From NCBI GenBank assembly GCA_015064255.1, contig SVSP01000013.1, positions 1-63,958 of the forward strand: 63,958 nucleotides of DNA, given 5' to 3'. Below are positions 53,564 through 63,232 of the stretch, in pieces. The stretch's first letter is position 1, and each line of letters starts with the position of its first letter. A model generated the notes under the pieces. It was not told where the DNA came from. It ran no database searches and saw nothing but the letters and a program-made list of their open reading frames with translations. Both the position numbers and the translations under genes were made by a program. This DNA is from Oscillospiraceae bacterium. GTDB lineage: Bacteria > Bacillota > Clostridia > Oscillospirales > CAG-272.

Positions 53564-53865
53564 AACGTTTTGTCCTTTCGTTTTGTCCGTTAGCAGACGA
53601 ATTTACTTTTACACTACAGCATACCATAAAATAAAGAAAATATCAAGAATAATTTTGAAAAGATTTAAAAAGTTGGAAAAAAAGAGAAAAAATTTCGCCT
53701 GTTTTATTTTAAATCAAAAAGCGTTTACAAAAAGTTTTATATTTAAACGCCTTTTTGTATCAAATGGTGATTGAAAAAAAACGTATTTGTGGTATAATGT
53801 CGTATATGAAAAAGGCTTTGCCTGTTTAAAACTTGATCAGAATATTACATCGGAGAAAACTCTCT
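53564..53865. other. AT-rich intergenic region with promoter
   Basis: 302 bases between divergent genes. A hairpin (AAAAGCGTTTA / TTAAACGCCTTTT) lies near 53718-53757, and a promoter at 53771-53798. Nothing else was seen. Confidence 0.6.
53771..53798 (+). promoter_or_regulatory. Promoter of the BIG2 lipoprotein
   Basis: TTGAAA (53771-53776) and TATAAT (53793-53798), 16 bases apart. Confidence 0.75.
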
Positions 53866-56403
53866 ATGAAGAAGATAATTTTAACTTTACTTATTTTTAC
53901 AATGTTGATAGCGGTCTTTTCGTCGTGTGAGCGTGTGCAGGTTGGACTGAACGGTCCCTCGACCAAACCCGATGATACACCGAAAGAAGAAGGAATAAAG
54001 ATCGATGCGACGGGTGTCGTTGAGCTTGACGTAGGAAAAACTGCTCAGCTCAAAGCAATAAATCTCGCAACGGAGATGGAAACGTCGAACGTAAATTGGA
54101 CTTCGGATAATGAGGCTGTGGCAGCTGTCGATTCAAGAGGTACTGTGACAGGCGTTTCTGAGGGCAGCGCAATAATAAGCGCGACTACGATAGACGGAGA
54201 GTATAGCGCATCGTGTACGGTAGTCGTAACATTAAGACTTACGGGCGTTGAGATCGATTACGAATATTACGATATGGAGATAGGCGAAACGGCAAAGCTG
54301 AGCGCATCTCCAATTCCCGGAAACTTTGTGGGTGCTTCGTACACTTGGATGTCGAGCGTCCCTTCGGTCGCAACTGTTGATAACGAAGGAAACATTACGG
54401 CTCTTGCACTCGGAACTACAAGTATAATGGTAGAGGCTGCACCGGGAGAATATACCGCAATATGTACGGTAGTGGTAGGTAAAAAAGCACAGTCTATTTC
54501 GCTGAAGCCGACGTCGCTCAAGCTTTATAAGGGCGAGTCGGAACAGCTTGATTTCTCGGTATCTCCGTCTGATGCGACAAGCAGAATATTCTGGACTTCG
54601 TCCAACGAAAAGGTGGCTATCGTAAATTCGGGCGGTACGGTTACGGCAATCGGAAGCGGAAGCGCTACGATAACTATGTCCACGACAAACGGTCTTATTA
54701 AAACCTGTAAGGTTACGGTAACGGCTGTACTTGAAGAAATACATTTTGATATAGACGAGGTCGTTCTTCAAAAGGGCGATAAGCTGACGATAAACGTCAC
54801 GTATGTTCCAAGCGACGCGACAAATAAGACTTTGACTTGGACGTCTTCCGATCCGTCTGTCGCAAAGGTCGAAAAAGGCGTGGTTTACGCACTCTCTAAC
54901 GGTTTTGTAACGATAAAAGCCGAGTCGGAAAGCGGAAGCTGTGTTGCGGAATGTAAAATACTCATAAATAATCCTCTTAAATCTCTCGCGTTTGAAGGTA
55001 CGCTTGATAAAAACACAGGTAAATATCCGACAATATCTATGCAGTGTACGGACGCTATGAAAGCACCGATAGTTGCAGACCCGATAGATGCGGATGAGCT
55101 TGAGTCTCTTATATGGGAGGTAAGTGATCCGAAGCTTCTTAAGATATCCTCAGACGGTACTATGACCGCACTTGCGGAAGGAACCGTAACGGTAAAGGTA
55201 AGCTCCACTAACGGATTTACCGCATCGTGTGACGTTGAAATAACGAGAAAGATATATAACGTAGAGCAGATAGTAGTTACGTCCCCCGAATATTATATGA
55301 ATCCGGGCGATAAGATAAATATAGGACTTACATATCTGCCGATAGAATCTGTTATAGATGCAAAGCTTTACAGCGTGGTATCAAGTAATATGAACGTTGC
55401 ATCCTACGACGGATTTGACAGCATAATCGCATATAACCTCGGAAGCTGTGAAATAGTATTTACTGTTGTAAATTACGACGGCACGCAGATACAGCTCGTA
55501 GTCAAGGTGACTGTGGTAGAAAACGGTACGTCATTTGACAGCGAATATAAAGCAGATATTCACGCACTCCGCGACGGAGAGCTCTATACCGGTCTTGCGG
55601 AAGCGCTTGATACTCTTGAACGTCTGACGAAGGAAAAAGAAGAGCTTCTCGGAAAGCTTGCAGCAGAAACAGATCCTGCTCTCATAGCAGAATATAATCT
55701 CAGACTTGCAGAGGTTGAAAACGGTATAAAGCTTGCGGGCGAGAGCGAAAACTATTACAGAGAAAAGATAGCATCTGCCGAGGCAGAGCTTAAGGCAAAA
55801 TATTCGGCTGTGGATACAACGTACGATCCCGATAAAGACCCGTATCCCAATACGACCGATTCGGATTTTGTAAAGGTTTCCGATTATATAGACAACCTTG
55901 TGACAGATCTTAAATATGCGGGAATATATAATGAAACAGGCCATCAGATCTATACGTTTACAGAGGCTTATCTCCGTTACGGCACGGTTCAGAAGCTTGC
56001 AAACGTTGCAAAGCTTCTTAAAGAGCAGGGCTACAGTATAGTTATATGGGATGCCTACAGACCCGCAAAGGCTCAGGATCTTATATGGAAGCTCGTCGGA
56101 ATAAGTGACCTTGACCTTTATTCGAGCAGTAGAGGAAATTCGCTGTATATCACAATAGTAAATGCAGACGGAACACCGCTTGAAATGCCCTCGGGCTACG
56201 GTGACAAATCTGCCGCATCCGACCGCGATTATAGTGACGTTACGGAAAACGCAGGCGCAAATGCTCTCTATCTTGAAACTCTGATGACAGCAAACGGCTT
56301 TACAGCGGGAGCAAAATGGTGGCAGTTTACCGATAGCGTTGGATATGAGATCGAAAAGAATTTCCTTGCAGACTCGGTAGTAACTTCGGTTGAAGCTAAC
56401 TGA
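53866..56403 (+). CDS. Lipoprotein with six BIG2 domains and an inactive VanX-like domain
   Basis: 845 residues from the ATG with a GGAGA site. The lipobox is FSSC. Six immunoglobulin-like BIG2 repeats follow (about 40-570; repeated motifs like SVATVDNEGNITA). A coiled-coil (about 580-650) comes next, then a C-terminal domain (about 675-840) resembling D-Ala-D-Ala dipeptidases of the VanX type (DAYRP with R732 kept). The zinc ligands are gone: S754 and Y761 replace VanX H116 and D123, and K817 and Q820 replace E181 and H184. So it is likely a surface binding protein, perhaps for D-Ala-D-Ala ends, not a peptidase. Monocistronic. Confidence 0.85.
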   Translation: MKKIILTLLIFTMLIAVFSSCERVQVGLNGPSTKPDDTPKEEGIKIDATGVVELDVGKTAQLKAINLATEMETSNVNWTSDNEAVAAVDSRGTVTGVSEGSAIISATTIDGEYSASCTVVVTLRLTGVEIDYEYYDMEIGETAKLSASPIPGNFVGASYTWMSSVPSVATVDNEGNITALALGTTSIMVEAAPGEYTAICTVVVGKKAQSISLKPTSLKLYKGESEQLDFSVSPSDATSRIFWTSSNEKVAIVNSGGTVTAIGSGSATITMSTTNGLIKTCKVTVTAVLEEIHFDIDEVVLQKGDKLTINVTYVPSDATNKTLTWTSSDPSVAKVEKGVVYALSNGFVTIKAESESGSCVAECKILINNPLKSLAFEGTLDKNTGKYPTISMQCTDAMKAPIVADPIDADELESLIWEVSDPKLLKISSDGTMTALAEGTVTVKVSSTNGFTASCDVEITRKIYNVEQIVVTSPEYYMNPGDKINIGLTYLPIESVIDAKLYSVVSSNMNVASYDGFDSIIAYNLGSCEIVFTVVNYDGTQIQLVVKVTVVENGTSFDSEYKADIHALRDGELYTGLAEALDTLERLTKEKEELLGKLAAETDPALIAEYNLRLAEVENGIKLAGESENYYREKIASAEAELKAKYSAVDTTYDPDKDPYPNTTDSDFVKVSDYIDNLVTDLKYAGIYNETGHQIYTFTEAYLRYGTVQKLANVAKLLKEQGYSIVIWDAYRPAKAQDLIWKLVGISDLDLYSSSRGNSLYITIVNADGTPLEMPSGYGDKSAASDRDYSDVTENAGANALYLETLMTANGFTAGAKWWQFTDSVGYEIEKNFLADSVVTSVEAN

Positions 56404-56414
56404 AAATAAAAAAT

Positions 56415-56448
56415 AACCTGTGATTTTGACAGTCACAGGTTGTTTTTT
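56415..56448 (+). terminator. Terminator after the BIG2 lipoprotein
   Basis: A 9-bp stem (AACCTGTGA / TCACAGGTT) with a 9-base loop and a T-rich tail. Confidence 0.85.
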
Positions 56449-56458
56449 GTTTTTCAGA

Positions 56459-56522
56459 AAAGTTTTTGAAGATTCTTATAAAGAATTTGCTTGCAAATTG
56501 TTTTAAACTTCTTTTCAAAAAG
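56459..56522 (-). repeat. Dispersed repeat type II, copy 2
   Basis: Inverted copy of 27848-27913. The two differ at only a few positions, mostly in a GGACT/GAATC patch. It lies between two terminators. Confidence 0.75.
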
Positions 56523-56552
56523 ATTCTCAAAGAAAAGAAATAAAAAATAAAA

Positions 56553-56575
56553 CTCGGCAAAAAATCTTTGCCGAG
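56553..56575 (-). terminator. Terminator after the isomerase genes
   Basis: CTCGGCAAA / TTTGCCGAG, a 9-bp stem with a 5-base loop, followed on the minus strand by a long T-rich tail. Confidence 0.85.
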
Positions 56576-56616
56576 CTTCAAGTATTGATAGACCTTTTTC
56601 AGAAAAGTTTCTTAAG

Positions 56617-57381
56617 TTAATTAAGACCGATAGATTTGAGATAATCGTAGCTTTCCTTGAGACAAGCGAAAGGATCTTCACCGTAACAGTCGTCCTGCTC
56701 AACGAAAATGAACTCTGTGCCGCCCTTTTCGCAGATAGCGGCGATCTTTTCGAAGTTGATGTTTCCGCGTCCGGCGGGAGCCATTCTGACCTCGCGCTTG
56801 GGGTAAATAGCATAATCCTTGAAGTGTACGCAGGGGATTCTTCCGCTGAAAGCTTCAAAAATGTCAGCAACACTCGCACCGCCGTGCTGTACCCAGTAAG
56901 TGTCGAGAGTGAAACCGAGTTCGTCTGCAGACGTACGCTCAGCAAGATCGATAAGATGGAATTTTCCGTCCTTGTTCTTGGTGAATTCGCCGTCGTGGTT
57001 GTGATACATAAAGAGAACGCCTTCTTCCTTGAATGCGGGAGCTGCCTTCTTTACGATGTCGACCATAGCGTCAACGTCTTCGTCAAATGCGAGCATATTG
57101 GGACCGCCACCGAGACCGATGTATTTGCAGCCGAAAACCTTGTGATCGAGAGCTGTCTGCTTCGGATCCTCGGTGAATTTTGTAAGCGGGACGTGTGTGA
57201 GATTGCAGGTAAGACCGTTCTTGGCAAGCTCTGCCTTGAGCCACTCGGGCTCGTAAGCGCAAGTGCCAGAAACCTGAACCGTTTTGTAACCGATGTCGGC
57301 TACCTTTTTGAGGGTTTCCGCAAATTCTTCGGTAGTTTTGCAGAAATTTCTGAGTGTGTAAAGCTGTGCTCCTATTTTCAT
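56617..57381 (-). CDS. Sugar phosphate isomerase/epimerase-like TIM-barrel protein
   Basis: 254 residues from the ATG with an AGGAGG site (the upstream frame lacks one). It belongs to the xylose-isomerase-like TIM barrel family: KIGAQLYTLRN, LGLGGG-type strand (KYIGLGGGPNM), HNHDGEF and a metal-binding TLDTYWVQHGG block, then FIFVEQDDC. The metal-binding Glu and His are likely in place. Substrate is unknown; these enzymes epimerise or isomerise sugars. It follows a second gene of the same type by 38 bases, suggesting a two-step sugar route. Confidence 0.8.
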   Translation of the reverse strand: MKIGAQLYTLRNFCKTTEEFAETLKKVADIGYKTVQVSGTCAYEPEWLKAELAKNGLTCNLTHVPLTKFTEDPKQTALDHKVFGCKYIGLGGGPNMLAFDEDVDAMVDIVKKAAPAFKEEGVLFMYHNHDGEFTKNKDGKFHLIDLAERTSADELGFTLDTYWVQHGGASVADIFEAFSGRIPCVHFKDYAIYPKREVRMAPAGRGNINFEKIAAICEKGGTEFIFVEQDDCYGEDPFACLKESYDYLKSIGLN

Positions 57382-57419
57382 AGTTAAACCTCCTGAAGCG
57401 TGGATATGTATTTGTTGGA

Positions 57420-58235
57420 TTATTTTCTGACCCACTTTTTGATATAGCGCAGGTCATTATTAAGTTTTTCTGTGTCGGGACCTTCGGCGTGAAGCTCGGG
57501 CGATTCAAGCGTTATCGAGCCGTGGTATTTTTCGGATATTACAGGCATTATCGAGTCAAAACCGACAAGACCGCATCCGAGATGAGGAATGGGACGAAGC
57601 GATCTGAAATCATGCGCGGGACCGACGTAGTCCGAAAAATGCATATGCCGTATTTTTCCGTTTGTCAGCCATTCGGAAGAAAGAAACTTGTCTGTCTGCT
57701 CGTGAAAAGCACCAAAGCGCGTGTCAAAAATGAAATTTACGTGCGGATATTTTTCGTCGATTGCCGAAAGATTCGAAAAAGGATCGGCGGTCGTGCAGGG
57801 CACGTTTTCGATAAGAAGCTCAAGCGAATATTTCGCGGCGATATCGTAAAGGTAGGGAAGCGCGGCAAGATTGTTCTTAAAAAAGCTGTCAGATACAAGC
57901 CCGCTCCAAAGGTGTAAAACTATCTTTTCGGAAGCGAGATGCTTTCCGACGCGGCAGTTTGTTTCAAATGCATCAAATGCTTTGCTTAAAATATCGCGGT
58001 CTGTTTCGGCAAACGCCTCTCCGATGTCCTTTTCGGCGTGGACGACCGGAATATTTGCACCTGTTTTTTCAATAGCCGAAATAAGCTCGGAAAGTACGGG
58101 ATAGTAAGCTGCGACCATCATAAGCTCAAAGCCGTCGGCTTCAATTTCCTTGATGTTCTCGGTAAATAAATTGTAATTGTAGTTGTTTATTCTTCCGACC
58201 ATAGTGCCGGAAGAGCAGTAAATTTTGTTGTTCAT
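57420..58235 (-). CDS. Sugar phosphate isomerase/epimerase-like protein
   Basis: 271 residues from the ATG with a GGAG site. A TIM-barrel with IPVVHAEKDIG, LELLIENVPCTTADP, NFIFDTRFGAFHEQ and GSITLESPELHAEGP strands; the Glu in LLIEN, the Asp in FIFDT and the Glu in ITLES are candidate metal ligands. It is similar to AP-endonuclease family 2/xylose isomerase-like proteins. It leads the pair with the downstream isomerase-like gene. No transporter or kinase is next to them, so the pathway is unknown. Confidence 0.75.
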   Translation of the reverse strand: MNNKIYCSSGTMVGRINNYNYNLFTENIKEIEADGFELMMVAAYYPVLSELISAIEKTGANIPVVHAEKDIGEAFAETDRDILSKAFDAFETNCRVGKHLASEKIVLHLWSGLVSDSFFKNNLAALPYLYDIAAKYSLELLIENVPCTTADPFSNLSAIDEKYPHVNFIFDTRFGAFHEQTDKFLSSEWLTNGKIRHMHFSDYVGPAHDFRSLRPIPHLGCGLVGFDSIMPVISEKYHGSITLESPELHAEGPDTEKLNNDLRYIKKWVRK

Positions 58236-58366
58236 ATCATATCTCCATCGCTTTATTCTAACACAAAAATAATCAAAATGCAACACTTTGGCGTAAAATA
58301 AATAAAATAGATTTAAGCGCTGTGCGCACAATCAACAAAAAACAGGCGCAGATTTGTTCGTATATG

Positions 58367-58394
58367 TTGACAAATGCTGTAAAATATGTATAAT
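58367..58394 (+). promoter_or_regulatory. Promoter of the frameshifted lipoprotein gene
   Basis: TTGACA (58367-58372) and TATAAT (58389-58394), spaced 16. Confidence 0.85.
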
Positions 58395-58439
58395 GGAGAT
58401 GGAGGATAATATTACCTTTCATATTAGGAGGTTGTAATT

Positions 58440-59191
58440 ATGAAAAACTTATTGCATTATTAATGTTGTTTACGCTTGTTTTCACTTTGCTTTCTTGCGA
58501 AGCAGCACTTGACGAGCCGAAAACGGATGAAGAAAATCAAGACGACCATTCCGATAGTATTGAGCTTCCGATTCTAGGTGAAGAAGGTGCAGGAGACGAC
58601 GATCCGGACTTTGATTTCGAAGATATGCAAAGCTTTTTGGATTATCTTAACAGCGACAAAAATACCCCATCCGTAGCGGGAAGTTCTTATCTTAACCCCA
58701 AAGCCTATGTTGATTTTTCCTCTATTATCCCAAATGAAGAAGCAATATATATTTGCAGCTACAATGCCAAAGAACAATATTATTTTGTAGTTTATGAAAC
58801 CGAAGTAGGAGATATGCCTTTTGGAGTTGATGTATCTATCGGATATAAGGATTATTTTGTTGATTATTTTCAAAAATACAAAGATTATTGGATTGCAAAT
58901 TACAAAGTATATAATTCTTTAAAAGATGTACCGAAAGACGCCGAGCGTTTTGCCTGCGATATAGACGGAAATTATTTGTTATATGGTTTGTATAGTTATA
59001 ATGGTTATGGAGATGTCGCTGAGGTTATTTTTATGCTTGGTGATTACTACTTTAAGATTTATACAGCTTCGCCGCTGTCTTCTGTTGCTCAGCAAGAATT
59101 ATTAAATGCACTTTTCCCCTCACTCGGCGCCACCGACGACAGCGTTATCGCTATGCTCGACAAAATAAAGGCTCTTATTCCGAAAGAGTAA
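58440..59191 (+). pseudogene. Lipoprotein gene with a frameshift in its signal peptide
   Basis: A perfect AGGAGG lies 8 bases before the ATG at 58440, but that frame stops after seven codons. The ATG is followed by only five A; with six the frame would join the open frame running 58463-59191 and give a typical lipoprotein signal (MKKLIALLMLFTL..., lipobox LLSC). So one base appears missing. The mature part has an acidic Asp/Glu segment, then about 150 residues with Tyr/Asp-rich beta segments, no known family. Internal ATG at 58463 lacks a site. It may be a real frameshift, a slippage site or a sequencing error. Confidence 0.7.
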
Positions 59192-59201
59192 ACAATCCTT
59201 T

Positions 59202-59230
59202 CACCCGACCTTACACGGTCGGGTGTTTTG
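59202..59230 (+). terminator. Terminator after the frameshifted lipoprotein gene
   Basis: A 9-bp stem (CACCCGACC / GGTCGGGTG) with a 6-base loop, then TTTTG. Confidence 0.88.
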
Positions 59231-59289
59231 TTATAATCTCCAAAATTAATATAAATTAAATATAAATCAAAAAAACGCGCGTTTTTCTA

Positions 59290-59318
59290 TTGAAAAATAA
59301 AAATAATTGTTGTATAAT
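59290..59318 (+). promoter_or_regulatory. Promoter of the Lrp-aminotransferase operon
   Basis: TTGAAA (59290-59295) and TATAAT (59313-59318), spaced 17. Confidence 0.75.
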
Positions 59319-59380
59319 ATATTATTAAAATAAGGGTAATATTTTTTGAAACCATATATACACTACGGAGGTAATAAAAA

Positions 59381-59860
59381 ATGGATAAAATACTTCAGAT
59401 GCTTGAGTCTGATGCGCGCCTCACCCCCGCACAGATCGCAACTATGCTCGAAAAAGAAGAGGGCGATATAAAAAATACGATAAAACAGTACGAGAAGGAA
59501 GGCGTTATCGTCGGCTATCAGGCTCTCGTTGACTGGGATAAAACCGATAGAGAATACGTAAGCGCGGTTATAGAAGTAAAGGTAGTTCCGCAGCCCGACC
59601 GCGGATTTGATAAGATAGCAGAGAAGATCTACCACTACGACGAGGTAAAAAGCCTCTATCTTATGTCGGGAAGCTACGATCTTCAGGTAATTCTTGAGGG
59701 AAAAACTCTTAAAGAGGTTGCACAGTTCGTCGCTATGAAGCTCGCTCCCCTTGAGTACGTTACCTCTACGGCAACACATTTCGTGCTTAAAAAATATAAG
59801 GATAAGGGTGTTGTTTACGAGGCTCGCGAAACTGATGAGAGAGGTAACTGCGAAATATGA
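59381..59860 (+). CDS. Lrp/AsnC family transcriptional regulator
   Basis: 159 residues. N-terminal helix-turn-helix (about 12-50; LTPAQIATMLEKEEGDIKNTI) and a C-terminal RAM ligand-binding domain (AVIEVKVVPQPDRGF, LYLMSGSYDLQVILEG). It is likely to sense an amino acid and control the following aminotransferase gene, whose start overlaps this stop by 4 bases. A GGAGGTA site precedes the ATG. The family is clear; the ligand is unknown. Confidence 0.92.
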   Translation: MDKILQMLESDARLTPAQIATMLEKEEGDIKNTIKQYEKEGVIVGYQALVDWDKTDREYVSAVIEVKVVPQPDRGFDKIAEKIYHYDEVKSLYLMSGSYDLQVILEGKTLKEVAQFVAMKLAPLEYVTSTATHFVLKKYKDKGVVYEARETDERGNCEI

Positions 59861-61032
59861 TTGATTACAGCAAGATCCTTTCGGAAAGGGCGTGCTCTCT
59901 TAAGCCGTCGGGGATAAGAAAGTTTTTCGATATCCTTGACGAAATGAAGGACGTCGTTTCCCTGACTGTCGGTCAGCCCGACTTTGTCACTCCGTGGCAT
60001 ATACGCGAAGCGGCAATAGAAAGCCTTGAAAAAGGAAGAACGTATTATACTTCAAATGCGGGACTCACACCTCTGCGCGAGGAAATAGTCGCATATATGC
60101 AGAGAAGATTTGATCTTAAGTATAACGCAAAGGAAGAGGTGCTCGTTACGGTCGGCGGAAGCGAGGCTATCGACCTTGCAATACGCGCGACTGTTAATCC
60201 GGGCGATGAGGTGATAATTCCTCAACCGTCATTCGTTTGCTATGAGCCGATAACGGTTATGGCAGGCGGTACTCCCGTGATAATTCCGCTGAAAGCAGAA
60301 AATAATTTCAAACTCACGGCAGATGAGCTTCGCGCGGCAATAACGCCGAGAACAAAAATGCTCGTTCTGCCTTTCCCGAATAACCCGACGGGCGCGATAA
60401 TGAATGCAGACGACCTGAAAGAGATCGCAGACGTTCTGAGAGATACGAATATTCTCGTTCTTTCGGATGAGATATACGCAGAGCTTACATATACGGGCAA
60501 GCATATCTCGATCGCGTCGCTTGACGGTATGAGAGAGAGAACGATAATAGCAAGCGGATTTTCGAAGGCGTACGCTATGACGGGCTGGCGACTCGGATAT
60601 ACACTTGCACCGAAGGAAATAACAGCGCAGATGTTCAAGGTGCATCAGTACGGAATTATGTGTGCGCCGACTGTCAGCCAGTTTGCGGCTATCGAAGCTC
60701 TCAGAGCAGGGGATAGCGATATAGAATATATGAAGGATGAGTATAACAGACGCCGCCTTTATATTACAAGCGGATTTGCCTCGGCAGGTATCGAGTGCTT
60801 TAAGCCCGAAGGAGCTTTTTACGTGTTCGCAAACGTGGGCGGATTCGGTATGACGAGCGAAGAGTTTTGCACAAAGCTCCTCTATGAAGCGGGCGTTGCA
60901 ATAGTGCCGGGGAATGCATTCGGAGAGTGCGGAGAAGGCTTTGCAAGAGTTTCGTACGCATATTCGGTAAATCATATCTCGACGGCAATCGAAAAGATAG
61001 ATCAGTTCGTTAAAAAACTAAAGAATAATTAA
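59857..61032 (+). CDS. Class I/II pyridoxal-phosphate aminotransferase
   Basis: 391 residues. The core has LTVGQPDFVTPWHIREA, YYTSNAGLTPLREEIVAYM, the FPNNPTGAIM block, DEIYAELTY and K237 in SGFSKAYAMTGWRLGY, the Schiff-base Lys. It resembles the aspartate/aromatic aminotransferase or PatA type. It uses pyridoxal phosphate to transfer amino groups to a keto acid. It overlaps the Lrp gene (ATGA), so it is under the same promoter. Substrate is not clear. Confidence 0.92.
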   Translation: MIDYSKILSERACSLKPSGIRKFFDILDEMKDVVSLTVGQPDFVTPWHIREAAIESLEKGRTYYTSNAGLTPLREEIVAYMQRRFDLKYNAKEEVLVTVGGSEAIDLAIRATVNPGDEVIIPQPSFVCYEPITVMAGGTPVIIPLKAENNFKLTADELRAAITPRTKMLVLPFPNNPTGAIMNADDLKEIADVLRDTNILVLSDEIYAELTYTGKHISIASLDGMRERTIIASGFSKAYAMTGWRLGYTLAPKEITAQMFKVHQYGIMCAPTVSQFAAIEALRAGDSDIEYMKDEYNRRRLYITSGFASAGIECFKPEGAFYVFANVGGFGMTSEEFCTKLLYEAGVAIVPGNAFGECGEGFARVSYAYSVNHISTAIEKIDQFVKKLKNN

Positions 61033-61085
61033 AATAAATTAAAATAAAAACATTAAGCCGTCATAAATACGGCGAGGAGGATAAT

Positions 61086-62768
61086 ATGGCAGGATTTCCA
61101 ACAGATATTGAAATAGCACAGAATTCAGAAATGAAACCTATAACAGAAATAGCATCTCAGCTCGGAATCGAACCCGAGGAGCTTGAGCTTTACGGACGCT
61201 ATAAGGCAAAGATCAACGACAGCTTTATAAAGAGAAATGCAGACCGTCCCGACGGAAAGCTTATTCTCGTTACAGCAATTAACCCGACTCCCGCGGGAGA
61301 AGGTAAGACTACTACTACGGTAGGCCTTGGTCAGGCTATGGCAAAGATAGGTAAGAATGCGGTCATCGCACTTCGCGAGCCTTCTCTCGGTCCCGTGTTC
61401 GGCGTAAAGGGCGGAGCAGCAGGCGGCGGATATTCGCAGGTGCTTCCTATGGAAGATATAAACCTTCACTTTACAGGTGACTTCCACGCAATTACAGCGG
61501 CCAATAACCTGCTTTGTGCGGTTATAGATAACCATATCTATCAGGGCAATAAGCTCGGTATAGACCAGAGAAGAGTTCTCTTTGCAAGAGTAACAGACAC
61601 AAACGACAGAGCACTCCGTAATAACGTTATCGGTATGGGTAAAAAGACAGACGGTATTCCGAGAGAAGACCACTTTATGATAACTGTTGCAAGTGAAGTT
61701 ATGGCGATCCTCTGCCTTGCAGAATCGATCTCCGACCTTAAAGAAAGACTCGGAAATATTCTCGTTGCATATACTTACGATAATAAACCGGTATATTGCC
61801 GCGACCTTAACGTTGCAGGCTCAATGGCGGCACTTCTTAAGGATGCCCTTAAGCCTAACCTCGTTCAGACGATAGAAAACACTCCCGCACTTATCCACGG
61901 CGGTCCGTTTGCCAATATCGCTCACGGCTGTAACTCGGTAAGAGCAACAAAACTCGCACTTAAGCTCGCTGACTATGCAATCACAGAAGCAGGATTCGGC
62001 GCAGACCTCGGTGCTGAGAAGTTCCTTGATATCAAGTGCCGCGCAGCAGGACTTACACCCTCGGCAGTTGTAATAGTTGCAACTATCCGCGCACTTAAGT
62101 ATAATGGCGGTATTCCCAAGACAGAGCTCAAGACAGAAAACGTCGAGGCACTCAAGAAGGGAATATGCAACCTCGAAAAGCATATAGAAAATATTCAGGG
62201 CTTCGGACTTCCCGTTGTCGTTGCGCTTAACCGCTTCGATACAGATACAGACGCCGAAATCGCGGTAGTTCAGGATCTTTGCGATAAGAAGGGCGTTACG
62301 GTATCTCTTTCCGAAGTCTTCGCAAAGGGCGGAGAAGGCGGCATAGACCTTGCATATAAGGTCGTAGAAGCTTGTGAAAAGCCTTCGAACTTCACACTTA
62401 CCTATCCCGATGAAATGTCGATAAAGGAAAAGATAAATGCAGTTGCTACAAAGATCTACGGAGCAACAGGCGTAAAATACGATGCTTCTGCAAGTAAGGC
62501 AATTGCCGATATCGAGGCACTCGGAGAAGAATACTCATGTTACCCGATATGCGTTGCAAAAACACAGTATTCGCTTTCTGACGATATGTATAAGCTCGGC
62601 AGACCCGAAAACTTTGAGATCACGATCCGCGACGTAAAGCTTTCGGCAGGCGCAAAGTTCATAGTCGTTCTTACAGGCGCGATACTTACAATGCCCGGAC
62701 TTCCCGCAGATCCCGCGGCTTACCATATCGACGTTGACGATGACGGAAATATTACAGGACTTTTCTGA
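61086..62768 (+). CDS. fhs: Formate-tetrahydrofolate ligase
   Basis: 560 residues, the normal length. [17 protein letters not shown] is the ATP-binding loop (about residues 67-75), with [31 protein letters not shown] and [18 protein letters not shown] as conserved blocks. It makes 10-formyl-tetrahydrofolate from formate for purines and one-carbon flow. A GAGGAGGATAAT site precedes the ATG. tsaE follows eight bases later. Alone it does not prove acetogenesis. Confidence 0.97.
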   Translation: MAGFPTDIEIAQNSEMKPITEIASQLGIEPEELELYGRYKAKINDSFIKRNADRPDGKLILVTAINPTPAGEGKTTTTVGLGQAMAKIGKNAVIALREPSLGPVFGVKGGAAGGGYSQVLPMEDINLHFTGDFHAITAANNLLCAVIDNHIYQGNKLGIDQRRVLFARVTDTNDRALRNNVIGMGKKTDGIPREDHFMITVASEVMAILCLAESISDLKERLGNILVAYTYDNKPVYCRDLNVAGSMAALLKDALKPNLVQTIENTPALIHGGPFANIAHGCNSVRATKLALKLADYAITEAGFGADLGAEKFLDIKCRAAGLTPSAVVIVATIRALKYNGGIPKTELKTENVEALKKGICNLEKHIENIQGFGLPVVVALNRFDTDTDAEIAVVQDLCDKKGVTVSLSEVFAKGGEGGIDLAYKVVEACEKPSNFTLTYPDEMSIKEKINAVATKIYGATGVKYDASASKAIADIEALGEEYSCYPICVAKTQYSLSDDMYKLGRPENFEITIRDVKLSAGAKFIVVLTGAILTMPGLPADPAAYHIDVDDDGNITGLF

Positions 62769-62775
62769 TAAAATA

Positions 62776-63219
62776 ATGAAAAAAGAACTTTTATACGAAT
62801 TTTGTTCAGACTCCACCGAGAAAACCGAAGAAATAGGCAAAGGCTTTGCAAAAGAACTTGAAATCGGAGATTTTGTCGCTCTCGTCGGTGATCTCGGTGC
62901 GGGAAAAACAGCTTTTGTGCGCGGAATGGCGTCAGAGATAGTTCCGGACGCAAGCGTGTGCAGTCCGACCTATGCGATAGTCAATGAGTACGTGTCAAAG
63001 GACATACGCCTTTGCCACTTTGATATTTACCGCCTTGCCGACGAGGACGACCTTATATCTATCGGATTTTATGACTACGATAACTGCATAAAAGCGGTCG
63101 AGTGGTGCGATAAGATAGAAGAGGCACTTCCCGAAAAGTATTATCTCGTTACCATACTCGGTTCGGGCGAGGATATACGAAGCATCAAGATAGAAAAGGT
63201 CTGCACCGAGGAGAATTGA
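62776..63219 (+). CDS. tsaE: tRNA threonylcarbamoyladenosine biosynthesis ATPase TsaE
   Basis: 147 residues from the ATG eight bases after the fhs stop; the open frame starts 14 codons earlier within fhs. Walker A is GDLGAGKT (38-45), with SPTYAIVNEY and HFDIYRLADEDDLISIGFYDY as typical blocks. It is the ATPase that drives TsaB-TsaD in forming t6A37 of tRNA. tsaB follows. tsaD would be expected beyond the window end. Confidence 0.95.
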   Translation: MKKELLYEFCSDSTEKTEEIGKGFAKELEIGDFVALVGDLGAGKTAFVRGMASEIVPDASVCSPTYAIVNEYVSKDIRLCHFDIYRLADEDDLISIGFYDYDNCIKAVEWCDKIEEALPEKYYLVTILGSGEDIRSIKIEKVCTEEN

Positions 63220-63232
63220 GAGAATTGATGAT

